Of a stretch of 64,000 nt of DNA, positions 1 through 8,303 are shown piece after piece. Position 1 is the stretch's first letter, and every line of letters starts with the position of its first letter. A model generated the notes under the pieces. The model had not been told where the DNA came from. It made no database searches and saw only the letters and a list, made by a program, of their open reading frames with translations. The stretch is from positions 1 to 64,000 of the forward strand of contig JANOTP010000050.1 of assembly GCA_031416415.1 (NCBI GenBank). The letters run 5' to 3'. The position numbers were made by a program, and so were the translations under genes. Source of the stretch: JANYCO01 sp031416415. Lineage in GTDB: Bacteria; Bacteroidota; Bacteroidia; Cytophagales; Cytophagaceae.

Positions 1-267
1 ACTGCGTCCATTTATACTTCTTTTAGCACTTCACCAAACCCTACATCTGAATTGTTGTCAATTAAGTTCAACGCTCCACAAACATTTAAGGGAAATCTTT
101 TGCTTTTTGATACTAATGGAAAAGAGAAAATAAACAAGAAAATAGAGGTGCAAGTAGGCGAAAATAATTACTCAATTTCGTTGATGAGTTTACCCAAAGG
201 GGTTTATTATTTAACATTAATGGAAGGTAATATTTCTTTTGTTACTAAAAAAATTATAAAAGAGTAA
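1..267 (+). CDS. C-terminal fragment of a T9SS-sorted secreted protein (5' end outside window)
   Basis: The reading frame is open from base 1 and ends at 267, so only the last 88 residues are present. It begins TASIYTSFSTSPNPTSE and continues as a short beta-sandwich with an LPKGVYYLTL segment and a basic end (KKIIKE). The SPNPT motif followed by about 75 residues, with a late 'GVYYL' strand, is the hallmark of the Bacteroidota type IX secretion C-terminal sorting domain (type A). Proteins carrying it cross the outer membrane through T9SS and are usually anchored or released after the domain is cleaved. The catalytic or structural part of the protein lies upstream of the window, so its function cannot be told. 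Confidence 0.8.
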   Translation, partial: TASIYTSFSTSPNPTSELLSIKFNAPQTFKGNLLLFDTNGKEKINKKIEVQVGENNYSISLMSLPKGVYYLTLMEGNISFVTKKIIKE

Positions 268-327
268 TTATAAATTGCATATATTAGCAAAAGAAATTAA
301 ACACTTACTAGAAAACAAATTAAAGTT

Positions 328-1239
328 ATGAACGAACAAAAGAAAAGCCCACTACTTCCCATTTTAATTATCCTTATTGTTATACAAACAGGTCTAATTA
401 TTTATCTTCTTCTTGGAAAAAATTCTGATGCTGATACTATCGTAAAACAACAAGATAAAATTGAAGCAGACAGTGCAACGATCAATGCCAAAGTAAAAGA
501 ATTGGAAGAATTAAATTTAGCACTTACAAGAGCTAAAATGGAAATGGATGAACTTGGCAAAAGCAATGATACACTTGATCAGCAGCTTGCTCAGTTGAAC
601 GAATATATCAAACAAGTAAAAGCAGGAAATGCTAAACAAGTTGGAAATCTTTCGTCTAAATTGTCAGAGTATAAAAAATTGCTTGATGTAAAAGACAAAG
701 AAATTACTTCATTAAGATTAGTAGCAGATTCCTTAAATCTAACAGTTAAAAATTTGAATATTGAAAAATCTCAAATGAACGATACTATTGCAAGTTTAAA
801 TACTGTAAAAGGCGAACTGGCACAACAAGTAGCCATCGCATCCATTTTGAAAGCTGAGAATATTCGTGTTACAGCAATCAATAAAAAGGAAAAAGAACTT
901 GACAAAGAAGAATACAAAGCTAAGGACATTGTAAAATTGAAAGTCTTATTCAATTTTGGCGACAACAAAGTAGCTAGAAAGGACAACAAGCAAATCATTT
1001 TCCGTCTTATAGAGCCAAGTGGTTCAGTATTATACGATGCTGCTACTGGTGGTGGATTCTTCAACTTAGATGGCAAAGATTATCCTTATACAGATAAAAA
1101 ATCTGTTAAGTTTGACAACTCTAAACAACAAGTTGGTTTTGTTTATGTAAAAGGCAGCGAGTACAAATCTGGTACTTACAAACTTGAAGTATACGGCGAT
1201 GCTGTTAAAATTGGAGAAAGCCAATTTATAGTTAAATAA
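328..1239 (+). CDS. Membrane-anchored coiled-coil protein of unknown function
   Basis: 303 residues. A short cytoplasmic head (MNEQKKS) is followed by one transmembrane helix at about residues 9-30 (LLPILIILIVIQTGLIIYLLLG). A long heptad-rich coiled coil runs from about 40 to 195, rich in K, E, Q and L. The last ~100 residues look like a compact beta-sandwich (LKVLFNFGDNKV... through FIVK) that is probably periplasmic. I do not recognise a named family; such proteins occur in Bacteroidota as hypotheticals. The gene starts with ATG 60 nt after the preceding T9SS gene and is followed directly by a very strong hairpin, so it ends a transcription unit. A structural or scaffolding envelope role is only an inference. 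Confidence 0.75.
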   Translation: MNEQKKSPLLPILIILIVIQTGLIIYLLLGKNSDADTIVKQQDKIEADSATINAKVKELEELNLALTRAKMEMDELGKSNDTLDQQLAQLNEYIKQVKAGNAKQVGNLSSKLSEYKKLLDVKDKEITSLRLVADSLNLTVKNLNIEKSQMNDTIASLNTVKGELAQQVAIASILKAENIRVTAINKKEKELDKEEYKAKDIVKLKVLFNFGDNKVARKDNKQIIFRLIEPSGSVLYDAATGGGFFNLDGKDYPYTDKKSVKFDNSKQQVGFVYVKGSEYKSGTYKLEVYGDAVKIGESQFIVK

Positions 1240-1245
1240 TAACTT

Positions 1246-1309
1246 ATTACCGAGTATAAAAAAAGGGGGTCATGTTTGACCCCCTTTTTTTATACTCGGT
1301 AATTTTTAT
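1246..1309. terminator. 27-bp perfect hairpin, bidirectional terminator
   Basis: Arms 1246-1272 and 1277-1303 are perfectly complementary over 27 bp with a TGTT loop. The stem contains a GGGGGTCA/TGACCCCC core next to an A7/T7 run, so either strand can give a GC-rich stem followed by U's. It begins 6 nt after the coiled-coil gene and isolates it from the phosphate block. Confidence 0.85.
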
Positions 1310-1390
1310 TTACCATTTAGTAACATATTTAACATTTGAAAAATATATAACTTACTAAAAATCAAATTTGTAAACAATTTGTAAATAAAA

Positions 1391-1407
1391 TTAACATTTA
1401 GTTAACA
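1391..1407 (+). promoter_or_regulatory. Pho-box-like direct repeat upstream of the porin
   Basis: TTAACA at 1391-1396 and again at 1402-1407, separated by 5 nt (11-bp period, one helical turn). A degenerate third copy (ATAACT) follows at 1413-1418. The same TTAACA-N5-TTAACA layout occurs upstream of pstS. Direct repeats with 11-bp period are how PhoB/PhoP-family response regulators bind, and Bacillus PhoP uses TTAACA repeats. Assignment to a phosphate regulator here is inferred. Confidence 0.55.
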
Positions 1408-1469
1408 TTAGAATAACTTATAGGTAATATTAAAAAATCTCCTTTGCATCCGAAAATAATTTAAAAAGG

Positions 1470-2759
1470 ATGAAAAAGACACTTCTTGCCTTAATGGCAA
1501 TTCAAACAATTTGTTTCTCAAACCTGTCGGCTCAGACCGACGTAGTGAAATCTCAAGACACTCTAGTGGCAATCCCAACGCCTAAAGAAGAGGTAAAAAA
1601 GAAATGGTATGAGACGTTATCGCTCAGGGGTTATTCCCAAATACGTTACAACCGACTTTTGGAAACTAATGAAAAACTAAAGTGCGACCAGTGCGACAAA
1701 TCTATCGGTGATAAAGGAGGAATATTCTTCCGAAGAGCTCGTCTCACTTTTAGCGGTAATATACATGAACGACTATTTATTTATATACAAACAGATTTAG
1801 CTACCAATGCTGCTATAAGTTCTACTAACTCTGGACTAAATTTCTTACAGTTAAGAGATTTATATGGAGATATTTATTTAGACAATAAAAAAACTTTTAA
1901 ACTAAGATTGGGATTAAGTAAAGTTCCTTTTGGTTTTGACGTATTACAGTCAAGTCAAAACCGAGTAGCTTTTGACCGTTCGGATGCTATCAATAGTGCT
2001 GCATACAATGAGCGAGACATGGGTGCTTTCTTATATTTTACACCTAAAAAAATTCAGGAGCGTTTTAAAAAATTACAAAATTCAAAACTTAAAGGTACTG
2101 GAGATTACGGTGTATTCGGCATTGGAATGTACGACGGGCAAACCGCTAGTCGCCTCGAAACTAATAACGACTTGCATTCTGTAGTTCGGGTAACGTACCC
2201 ATTTGAATTAAAAAGTCAAATAGTTGAAATTAGTGCACAAGCCTATTCAGGATATTATAATGTTTTAGAAATGACCGATAGCTCAAAAGTAAAAACCGAT
2301 AAAAAAAATGGCGATGTATTAGATCAACGTGTAGCGGCTAGTTTTATAATTTATCCAAAACCAATAGGTCTTCAAGCTGAATACAATTGGGGCGAAGGAC
2401 CTCGTTTTACAGAAGCAATGCCAGGAGTTTATACTATAAAAAAGAGGCATTTAGAAGGTGGATATGTTCAACTTTCTGGAGCTTTTAATATTAGAAAGAC
2501 TTTTTGTATGCCCTACGCAAGATATCAATATTATAAAGGCGGCAAAAAAAATGAAACGGACGCTCGTTTTCATATTGTTAAAGAAACAGAATTTGGTATA
2601 GAGTGGCAACCGATCCCTTTTTTAGAAATTACAGCCTCTTATATGGTTTCTGACAGAGTATTCGAAGATTCTAAAGTTAAAAAATCTAAACCTACCAATT
2701 TTATTAGCAATCATCAGGTAGGAAACCTTTTAAGGCTACAAGTACAGTTTAATTATTAA
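1470..2759 (+). CDS. OprO/OprP-type (phosphate-selective) outer-membrane porin
   Basis: 429 residues with a signal peptide (about 1-21, ending NLSAQ). The mature protein begins with a charged linker, then a beta-barrel opening with SLRGYSQIRYNRLLE. It contains FFRRARLTFSGNIHERLFIYIQ and LRLGLSKVPFGFDVLQSSQNR segments that are typical of the Porin_O_P family, and ends in alternating strands with a C-terminal aromatic (LQVQFNY), the outer-membrane barrel signature. The family includes the phosphate and pyrophosphate porins OprP and OprO. The gene lies 102 bp before pstS and shares its upstream TTAACA repeat, which supports a role in taking phosphate across the outer membrane. The substrate is inferred from context. 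Confidence 0.85.
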   Translation: MKKTLLALMAIQTICFSNLSAQTDVVKSQDTLVAIPTPKEEVKKKWYETLSLRGYSQIRYNRLLETNEKLKCDQCDKSIGDKGGIFFRRARLTFSGNIHERLFIYIQTDLATNAAISSTNSGLNFLQLRDLYGDIYLDNKKTFKLRLGLSKVPFGFDVLQSSQNRVAFDRSDAINSAAYNERDMGAFLYFTPKKIQERFKKLQNSKLKGTGDYGVFGIGMYDGQTASRLETNNDLHSVVRVTYPFELKSQIVEISAQAYSGYYNVLEMTDSSKVKTDKKNGDVLDQRVAASFIIYPKPIGLQAEYNWGEGPRFTEAMPGVYTIKKRHLEGGYVQLSGAFNIRKTFCMPYARYQYYKGGKKNETDARFHIVKETEFGIEWQPIPFLEITASYMVSDRVFEDSKVKKSKPTNFISNHQVGNLLRLQVQFNY

Positions 2760-2805
2760 TATATTGGTTATAAATATCTTATCAAAAATATTAAACAATA
2801 TATTA

Positions 2806-2840
2806 TTAACAATTCCTTAACATTAAAATATATAGTTTTA
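2806..2840 (+). promoter_or_regulatory. Pho-box-like repeat plus -7 element upstream of pstS
   Basis: TTAACA at 2806-2811 and 2817-2822 with a 5-nt spacer, matching the arrangement before the porin. A near-consensus -7 element (TAGTTTTA, versus TAnnTTTG) follows at 2833-2840. No good TTG -33 element is present; the repeat occupies its place, as expected of an activator-dependent promoter. pstS starts 21 nt further on. Confidence 0.55.
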
Positions 2841-2861
2841 CCCTAATTAATAAATTTAAAA

Positions 2862-3884
2862 ATGAAAAAAATAATATTTATCCCAGTTATTGCCGCCATA
2901 TTATCGTCTTGTGGTGGATCAGGAAATGATGCTAGTAAAGGAGCGGATAGTTCAAAAGCAATGGGCGGTTCTGTACAAATTGACGGTTCAAGTACTGTTT
3001 ATCCAATCACGGAAGCGATTGCTTATGAATTTCAAAAAGCAAATGAAGGTGTTAAAGTAACTGCTGGAGAATCTGGAACTGGTGGAGGAATGAAAAAATT
3101 TACAAGAAAAGAAATAGATATTTGTGATGCTTCAAGACCTATAAAAAGTACTGAAGACAGTGTTGCAAAAGCTAGTGGTGTAGAATATTATGAATTACCA
3201 ATCGCTTACGATGGTTTAGTAGTAGTTGTAAACCCCCAAAATAATTGGCTTTCTACTATCACTGTAAAAGAACTGAAAAAAATCTGGGAACCTTCTGCTC
3301 AAGGTAAAATCATGAAATGGAATCAGATTAGAAAAGAATGGCCAAACGAGGAAATTCATCTATATGGGGCTGGTACAGCTTCTGGCACTTTTGATTATTT
3401 TACAGAAGCTATAGTAGGTAAATCAAAATCTTGTCGTGGCGATTATACTGGCAGTGAAGATGACAACACTCTTGTACAAGGCGTATCAACTGATAGATTA
3501 GCATTAGGCTTTTTTGGTATACATTATTATAACGAAAACAAAACGAAGCTTAAAGCATTAGCTATTGATGATGAAAATAATGAAAATGGAAAAGGTGCAA
3601 TTCTTCCTTCTGAAGAAAGTGTTAAAAACTCTACGTATCAACCTCTTTCAAGGCCCCTATTTATCTATGTTAGTAAAGCTTCAGCAGAGCGTCCCGAAGT
3701 AGATAAGTTTGTAAAATACTACCTTGACAAAGCAGCTGAATTTGTTCCTGAGACAGGTTATATTACACTTGAAAAAGAATTATATGTATTAATTAAAAAA
3801 AGATACGAAGCTAAGACAACAGGTTCTTTATTTCTTTCTGGAGCTAGTACTGTAGGTGTTAAATTAACAGACACTTACAAATAA
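2862..3884 (+). CDS. pstS: Phosphate ABC transporter substrate-binding lipoprotein PstS
   Basis: 340 residues. The signal peptide ends in a lipobox (ILSSC, Cys about residue 17), so the protein is a lipoprotein. The phosphate-binding fold is clear: DGSSTVYPITEAIA near residue 42, GESGTGGGMKKF near 69, DICDASRPI near 87 and GAGTASGTFDYF near 170. These supply the Ser/Thr/Asp ligands seen in PstS proteins. It binds inorganic phosphate in the periplasm and delivers it to PstC/PstA. A 16-bp hairpin follows the gene, separating it from pstC and allowing PstS to be made in excess over the permease, as is usual for binding proteins. The upstream TTAACA repeats suggest induction under phosphate limitation. 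Confidence 0.95.
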   Translation: MKKIIFIPVIAAILSSCGGSGNDASKGADSSKAMGGSVQIDGSSTVYPITEAIAYEFQKANEGVKVTAGESGTGGGMKKFTRKEIDICDASRPIKSTEDSVAKASGVEYYELPIAYDGLVVVVNPQNNWLSTITVKELKKIWEPSAQGKIMKWNQIRKEWPNEEIHLYGAGTASGTFDYFTEAIVGKSKSCRGDYTGSEDDNTLVQGVSTDRLALGFFGIHYYNENKTKLKALAIDDENNENGKGAILPSEESVKNSTYQPLSRPLFIYVSKASAERPEVDKFVKYYLDKAAEFVPETGYITLEKELYVLIKKRYEAKTTGSLFLSGASTVGVKLTDTYK

Positions 3885-3954
3885 ACGTTACAAGGATTTA
3901 ATAATTACATAATAATCAAGTGCCTATATTTAGATATCATTTAGGATATTTGAG

Positions 3955-3996
3955 TGAAAAAATCTTCTAACTTAATTAGAAGATTTTTTCATTTAA
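3955..3996 (+). terminator. Hairpin terminator/attenuator between pstS and pstC
   Basis: Perfect 16-bp stem (3955-3970 with 3976-3991) around a 5-nt loop. The right arm contains six T's and is followed by TTTAAT. It lies 70 nt after pstS and 78 nt before pstC, so pstS can be transcribed separately from the permease genes. Confidence 0.75.
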
Positions 3997-4038
3997 TAAT
4001 TATCAACTAAATACCTTTCATATCCACATTATAAAGGA

Positions 4039-4065
4039 TTGATTGAAGAAAAATTTATATTTTTG
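4039..4065 (+). promoter_or_regulatory. Promoter of pstC (leaderless)
   Basis: A perfect Bacteroidota -7 element TATTTTTG sits at 4058-4065, with a TTG at 4039-4041 (16-nt spacer, slightly short). Only 4 nt separate the -7 element from the ATG at 4070. Transcription would therefore begin at or next to the start codon. Confidence 0.6.
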
Positions 4066-4069
4066 CAAA

Positions 4070-5020
4070 ATGATTAATACGGAAAAGTCTCTACAAGCAC
4101 CTACACTTCCAAAAGGGAAATTTGTTCGTGCTTTACTTTGGGTATTTAGTAAAAGAGAAAAAGGAATTGAGTCTCTTTTACTTTTCAGCACACTCATTAC
4201 ATTGTTTATCACCATTGGTATTATTTCTGTATTAATAGTTCAAACTTTCGGTTTTTTCAAAGAAGTGTCCATCATAGATTTTTTTACGGATACGGAATGG
4301 ACTCCTTTATTTGATAATAAAAAATTCGGAATTATTGCATTGTTAAGTGGGACCATACTTACTACTGGTATCGCCATGCTAGTAGCAATACCTCTAGGAC
4401 TTATAATAGCCATTTACCTTAGCGAATATGCTCCTAAAAAAATAAGAGAGGTGATAAAGCCAACGATGGAAATTTTGGCGGCTATACCTACTGTTGTATA
4501 CGGCTACTTTGCACTTGTATACGTAACTCCCATTCTTCAAAGTATATTCCCTTCGATGTCGGGCTTCAATGCATTGTCACCAGGAATTGTGATGGGAATT
4601 ATGATTCTACCATTAGTTTCGTCAATGAGTGAAGATGCTTTGTATGCTGTACCTAAAACATTGCGAGAAGGATCTTTTGCAATGGGTGCTACAAAATTCC
4701 AAACGGCTTTTCGTGTAGTAGTGCCAGCCGCACTTTCTGGAATTGCAGTGTCAATAATTCTTGCTGTTTCAAGAGCCATAGGCGAGACCATGATTGTGGC
4801 TATAGCAGCAGGTTCTCAACCTAGACTTACCTTTAATCCACTTGTGCCAATCCAAACAGCTACAACTTATATTGTACAAGTAAGCTCTGGAGATGTAGAT
4901 CAAAATTCAATGGAATACAAAACAATATTCGCTGTAGGAATGACATTGTTTGTGCTTACATTAATATTAAACAATATCAGTTTTTGGTTGAAAAAAAGAT
5001 ACCAAGAGAATTACAGCTAA
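4070..5020 (+). CDS. pstC: Phosphate ABC transporter permease PstC
   Basis: 316 residues from the ATG at 4070. A TTG at 4043 would add nine residues but lies inside the promoter, so the ATG is chosen. About six transmembrane helices are visible, with the permease EAA-type loop (KTLREGSFAMGATKFQT) facing the ATPase and the characteristic SRAIGETMIVAIAAG helix. A large periplasmic loop (FFTDTEWTPLFDNKKFGI) follows helix 1, typical of PstC. It forms the inner-membrane channel with PstA. pstA follows after 23 nt and pstB after 3 nt more, making a pstCAB transcript with its own promoter, distinct from that of pstS. Confidence 0.95.
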   Translation: MINTEKSLQAPTLPKGKFVRALLWVFSKREKGIESLLLFSTLITLFITIGIISVLIVQTFGFFKEVSIIDFFTDTEWTPLFDNKKFGIIALLSGTILTTGIAMLVAIPLGLIIAIYLSEYAPKKIREVIKPTMEILAAIPTVVYGYFALVYVTPILQSIFPSMSGFNALSPGIVMGIMILPLVSSMSEDALYAVPKTLREGSFAMGATKFQTAFRVVVPAALSGIAVSIILAVSRAIGETMIVAIAAGSQPRLTFNPLVPIQTATTYIVQVSSGDVDQNSMEYKTIFAVGMTLFVLTLILNNISFWLKKRYQENYS

Positions 5021-5043
5021 TCTATACCGCCTTTTAGAATAGG

Positions 5044-5997
5044 ATGAAGGAAAAGAAAAAATTCAAAAAACGACTTAATCTCGGAGGCATTTCGAGAAGT
5101 AAGTATTACGATTATCAAGATAAACTATTTAATTATTTTGCTTTAGGTTGTACCCTTTTTGGTGTATTTATATTGATTTATTTAATGTATAATATTCTCT
5201 CGGCTGGATTGGGAAGAATAGATTGGGATTTTATCACCAATGGTCCTGCACCTAGAGCCGCCGCTACGGGTATATATACAGCTTTGTTAGGGACGTTATG
5301 GGTAATGGTAATCACTGCATTTGTAGCATTTCCAGTAGGAATATGTGCCGCTATTTATCTAGAAGAGTATGCTAAGAAAAGTCGTTTTTCAAACATTCTA
5401 GAAATTAACATTGCGAATTTAGCTGGCGTACCTTCTATTATATATGGTCTATTAGGATTACAAGTATTTTCAAGAATTTTTGGATTTGGAAATAGCGTCC
5501 TTACCGGCGGGCTTACTTTAGCTTTACTTATTTTACCTGTTATAGTCGTATCAACTCGAGAAGCACTTAAAACAGTACCCTACACTATTCGTGAAGCTTC
5601 CTATGCACTTGGAGCATCGAAATGGCAAACAATATGGCAACAGGTATTACCCGCTTCTGTTGCGGGTATTTTCACTGGCGTTATTCTTTCGCTTTCAAGG
5701 GCTATTGGTGAAACTGCTCCTTTAATTGTAATTGGCGCGGTAACATTCGTTAGTAATGTGCCTGGTGGTCCTTATCATGGAATAGCTCCTGAAACTGGTC
5801 AACAACTATGGCATGGGTTGTTTGACGAATTTACAGTACTTCCAATTCAAATTTTCAACTGGTCTTCCAGACCTCAAGAGGGCTTCAAAGTAGTAAACTC
5901 TGCTGCGGCAATTATTGTACTTCTTTCCATTACTTTCATGATGAATGGAATTGCAGTATATTTAAGACACCGTTGGCAAAAGAAAATTAAATGGTAA
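5044..5997 (+). CDS. pstA: Phosphate ABC transporter permease PstA
   Basis: 317 residues. It has a basic N-terminal cytoplasmic stretch, then about six transmembrane helices. The coupling loop KTVPYTIREASYALGASKWQT and the following SRAIGETAPLIVIGA helix are diagnostic of PstA. The segment FVSNVPGGPYHGIAPET before the last helices is a PstA-type extracytoplasmic loop. It partners PstC as the second half of the phosphate channel. It is 23 nt downstream of pstC and 3 nt upstream of pstB, so translation of the three is probably coupled. The length is normal for the family. Confidence 0.95.
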   Translation: MKEKKKFKKRLNLGGISRSKYYDYQDKLFNYFALGCTLFGVFILIYLMYNILSAGLGRIDWDFITNGPAPRAAATGIYTALLGTLWVMVITAFVAFPVGICAAIYLEEYAKKSRFSNILEINIANLAGVPSIIYGLLGLQVFSRIFGFGNSVLTGGLTLALLILPVIVVSTREALKTVPYTIREASYALGASKWQTIWQQVLPASVAGIFTGVILSLSRAIGETAPLIVIGAVTFVSNVPGGPYHGIAPETGQQLWHGLFDEFTVLPIQIFNWSSRPQEGFKVVNSAAAIIVLLSITFMMNGIAVYLRHRWQKKIKW

Positions 5998-6000
5998 ACA

Positions 6001-6756
6001 ATGGCTAATAAAATTGATGTAAAAGACGCCCACGTATATTATGGCGCTGAACATACACTGAAAGGTGTTTCGTTGGGAATAAAAAAAAATACGGTAACCG
6101 CATTGATTGGGCCTTCAGGTTGTGGCAAATCTACTTTTCTACGTCTTTTCAACCGTATGAATGACTTGATAGAGAATTGCAGAATTGAAGGCGAAATGCT
6201 TATTGACGATGTAGACATTTACTCAAACAAAATAAATGTAAGCGAACTCCGTAAAGCAGTAGGAATGGTTTTTCAAAAACCAAATCCCTTTCCCAAAACA
6301 ATTTTCGAAAACGTTGCTTATGGATTAAAGGTAAACGGCGTGAGTGATAAATTCTTGATTCAGCAAAAAGTAGAAGAATCGCTCAAACAGGCCGCACTTT
6401 GGGAAGAGGTAAAAGATAAATTAAAAAAATCTGCTTTAGCTCTTTCAGGTGGACAACAACAACGTTTATGTATTGCACGTGCACTGGCAGTTTCACCTTC
6501 AGTACTACTAATGGACGAACCCGCATCAGCACTTGACCCGCTCTCTACTATAAAAATCGAAGAATTAATTTATAATCTAAAAGCTTCTTATACAATTCTT
6601 CTTGTTACACATAACATGCAACAAGCTACTCGTACTAGTGACAAAACTGCTTTTTTCTACATGGGTGAATTAGTAGAATACGATGATACACGTACTTTGT
6701 TTACAAATCCTAAAAAAGAGAGAACTCAAAACTATATTACTGGACGATTTGGGTGA
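6001..6756 (+). CDS. pstB: Phosphate ABC transporter ATP-binding protein PstB
   Basis: 251 residues, the usual PstB length. All ABC ATPase elements are intact: Walker A GPSGCGKST (37-45), Q-loop with the PstB-typical GMVFQKPNPFPKTIFENVAYG, signature LSGGQQQRLCIARAL, Walker B VLLMDEPASALDP, and the H-loop VTHNMQQATR. The FFYMGELVEYD and TRTLFTNPKKERTQNYITGRFG ending is also PstB-specific. It powers phosphate import through PstCA. It begins 3 nt after pstA. The 130-nt gap to phoU is AT-rich, so phoU may have an additional start of transcription. Confidence 0.97.
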   Translation: MANKIDVKDAHVYYGAEHTLKGVSLGIKKNTVTALIGPSGCGKSTFLRLFNRMNDLIENCRIEGEMLIDDVDIYSNKINVSELRKAVGMVFQKPNPFPKTIFENVAYGLKVNGVSDKFLIQQKVEESLKQAALWEEVKDKLKKSALALSGGQQQRLCIARALAVSPSVLLMDEPASALDPLSTIKIEELIYNLKASYTILLVTHNMQQATRTSDKTAFFYMGELVEYDDTRTLFTNPKKERTQNYITGRFG

Positions 6757-6886
6757 GAAAAAAATGCCTATTATTTGTTAATTATTACTCGTTCTTAACT
6801 TATTTTATTTAGAAACGTTAATATAAAACAAGTAGCAAATACGATTAACAAATAATTATACTTCAAAAATTTAACTTTTTACATAT

Positions 6887-7576
6887 ATGAATCTGCTAGA
6901 AACTGAATTAGGAGAGCTAAAAACCGAGTTAAACGAAATGACATTACTTGTCAGAGGCCAACTCGAAAAAGCTATTTCTGCATTCTATACTTTTGATAAA
7001 GATCTTGCCAAAGAAATTATCAAAAATGAAAAACGTGTAAACGGTAGCGAACTAATCATAGATGCTAAATGCGAACATATTTTAGCACTCTTTAATCCTG
7101 TTGCAATAGATCTTCGTTTTGTAGTGGCTTCTTTAAAGATGGTTTCAGACTTAGAACGTATTGGAGATAATGCCAAAGGTATTGCCCAATTTATTGTAAG
7201 AAGCGAAAAACCATTTGACACTGACATGATTGAGGCTTTTCGTTTTCGCGAAATGACCGATACTGCTTTAGAAATGCTTTCTATTCTTAGTGAGTCCTTT
7301 GAAACAGATAATACTGAATTGGCCCGCACCATTTTCTCTAAAGACGAACAAATGGACGAGATAAATGTGTTGGCGAACCAAGTACTCACTAACTATGTTA
7401 AAGATATAAATGATACTGAAAAAATTCTTCAAGCCATTTATTTTCTTTCCATTATTCGTAAAATGGAACGTACTGGTGATTACATTACCAATGTAGCAGA
7501 AGAGATTATTTTCTACGTTAAAGCAAAAGTATTGAAACACAAACGAAAAACAATCGGTAAAAAGCAAAATGAGTAA
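6887..7576 (+). CDS. phoU: Phosphate signalling regulator PhoU
   Basis: 229 residues forming two repeated three-helix bundles. Each bundle carries the PhoU metal-cluster motif: SDLERIGDNAKGIAQF in the first and RKMERTGDYITNVAEE in the second. The NPVAIDLRFVVASLKM helix is also typical. PhoU couples the Pst transporter to the Pho histidine kinase and keeps the regulon off when phosphate is sufficient. It follows pstB by 130 nt, and its stop overlaps the start of the SprT-like gene by 8 nt, implying translational coupling. The C-terminal tail is unusually basic (KHKRKTIGKKQNE). Confidence 0.95.
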   Translation: MNLLETELGELKTELNEMTLLVRGQLEKAISAFYTFDKDLAKEIIKNEKRVNGSELIIDAKCEHILALFNPVAIDLRFVVASLKMVSDLERIGDNAKGIAQFIVRSEKPFDTDMIEAFRFREMTDTALEMLSILSESFETDNTELARTIFSKDEQMDEINVLANQVLTNYVKDINDTEKILQAIYFLSIIRKMERTGDYITNVAEEIIFYVKAKVLKHKRKTIGKKQNE

Positions 7577-8189
7577 AACGGTATTTCAAAATACCATTCA
7601 ACGATATGTACCCGAAGCCACCGTTAGCTATTGTAGCGAACTGTGGCTTCTTTATAAATTTCGTTTTATCGTAAAGAAAAAAAGAGCTACTAAACTAGGG
7701 GATTATACTTATAACAGACTTTTAAATCAACATACCATCACGGTAAATGGCGACCTTAATCCTTATGCCTTCCTTATCACATATCTTCACGAAGTAGCGC
7801 ATTTACTAACAGGCGTTCGTTATGGTTTCCGCGTGAAGCCCCATGGCGAAGAATGGAAAGCGTCTTTTAAAGAAGTATTGTATCCAATCTTGCGTGAAGA
7901 AGTTTTTCCTGTGAATGTTATAGCTCCTCTTTACGATTATATTGGAGATCCTAAAGCAACTTCTTGTTCAGACCTAGATTTGCTCAAAGCGCTAGGCGAA
8001 CACGATGAACATAAACTCGAATTCTTAAAAGATGTTAAACTTTCAGAAACGTTTCGTTTTAATAAGAAATTTTTTCGTAAAGATAGCGTAGTTCGCACAC
8101 GAGCTATTTGTACTGAATTAGGCTCCAATAAAAAATATTATGTTCCTCTTGCCGCCCAAGTTGAAATTTTACAAACAGGCCTTTTTTAA
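7569..8189 (+). CDS. SprT-like zinc metalloprotease-domain protein
   Basis: 206 residues. The zinc-binding HExxH motif is present as HEVAH (His74, Glu75, His78), followed by a GYRFRV...HGEEWK-type third-ligand region (VKPHGEEWKASF). This is the SprT/SPRTN fold, whose eukaryotic relatives cut DNA-protein crosslinks; bacterial members are poorly characterised. The C-terminal part (DKDSVVRTRAICTELGSNKKYYVPLAAQVEIL) resembles a small beta domain. The start ATG overlaps the end of phoU by 8 nt, so the protein is made together with PhoU. That linkage to phosphate genes is unexplained. Confidence 0.8.
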   Translation: MSKTVFQNTIQRYVPEATVSYCSELWLLYKFRFIVKKKRATKLGDYTYNRLLNQHTITVNGDLNPYAFLITYLHEVAHLLTGVRYGFRVKPHGEEWKASFKEVLYPILREEVFPVNVIAPLYDYIGDPKATSCSDLDLLKALGEHDEHKLEFLKDVKLSETFRFNKKFFRKDSVVRTRAICTELGSNKKYYVPLAAQVEILQTGLF

Positions 8190-8303
8190 TTGAAAAACTA
8201 TTGCCTCATTGTAGTTTACAAATCCTAATTACTATTGTTAAGTAATTATTAATTATCTTTAAGATTACAGGGATACTATAAACAGTGAAATTATACTATC
8301 ATT

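Noticed and set aside
4019..4029. A DnaA-box-like sequence (ATATCCACA)
   Set aside because: A single near match, one base off consensus, in the pstS-pstC gap with no further copies.
4043..4069. Longer pstC start at a TTG, adding nine residues
   Set aside because: The extension lies inside the consensus promoter (-7 at 4058-4065); the ATG at 4070 fits better.
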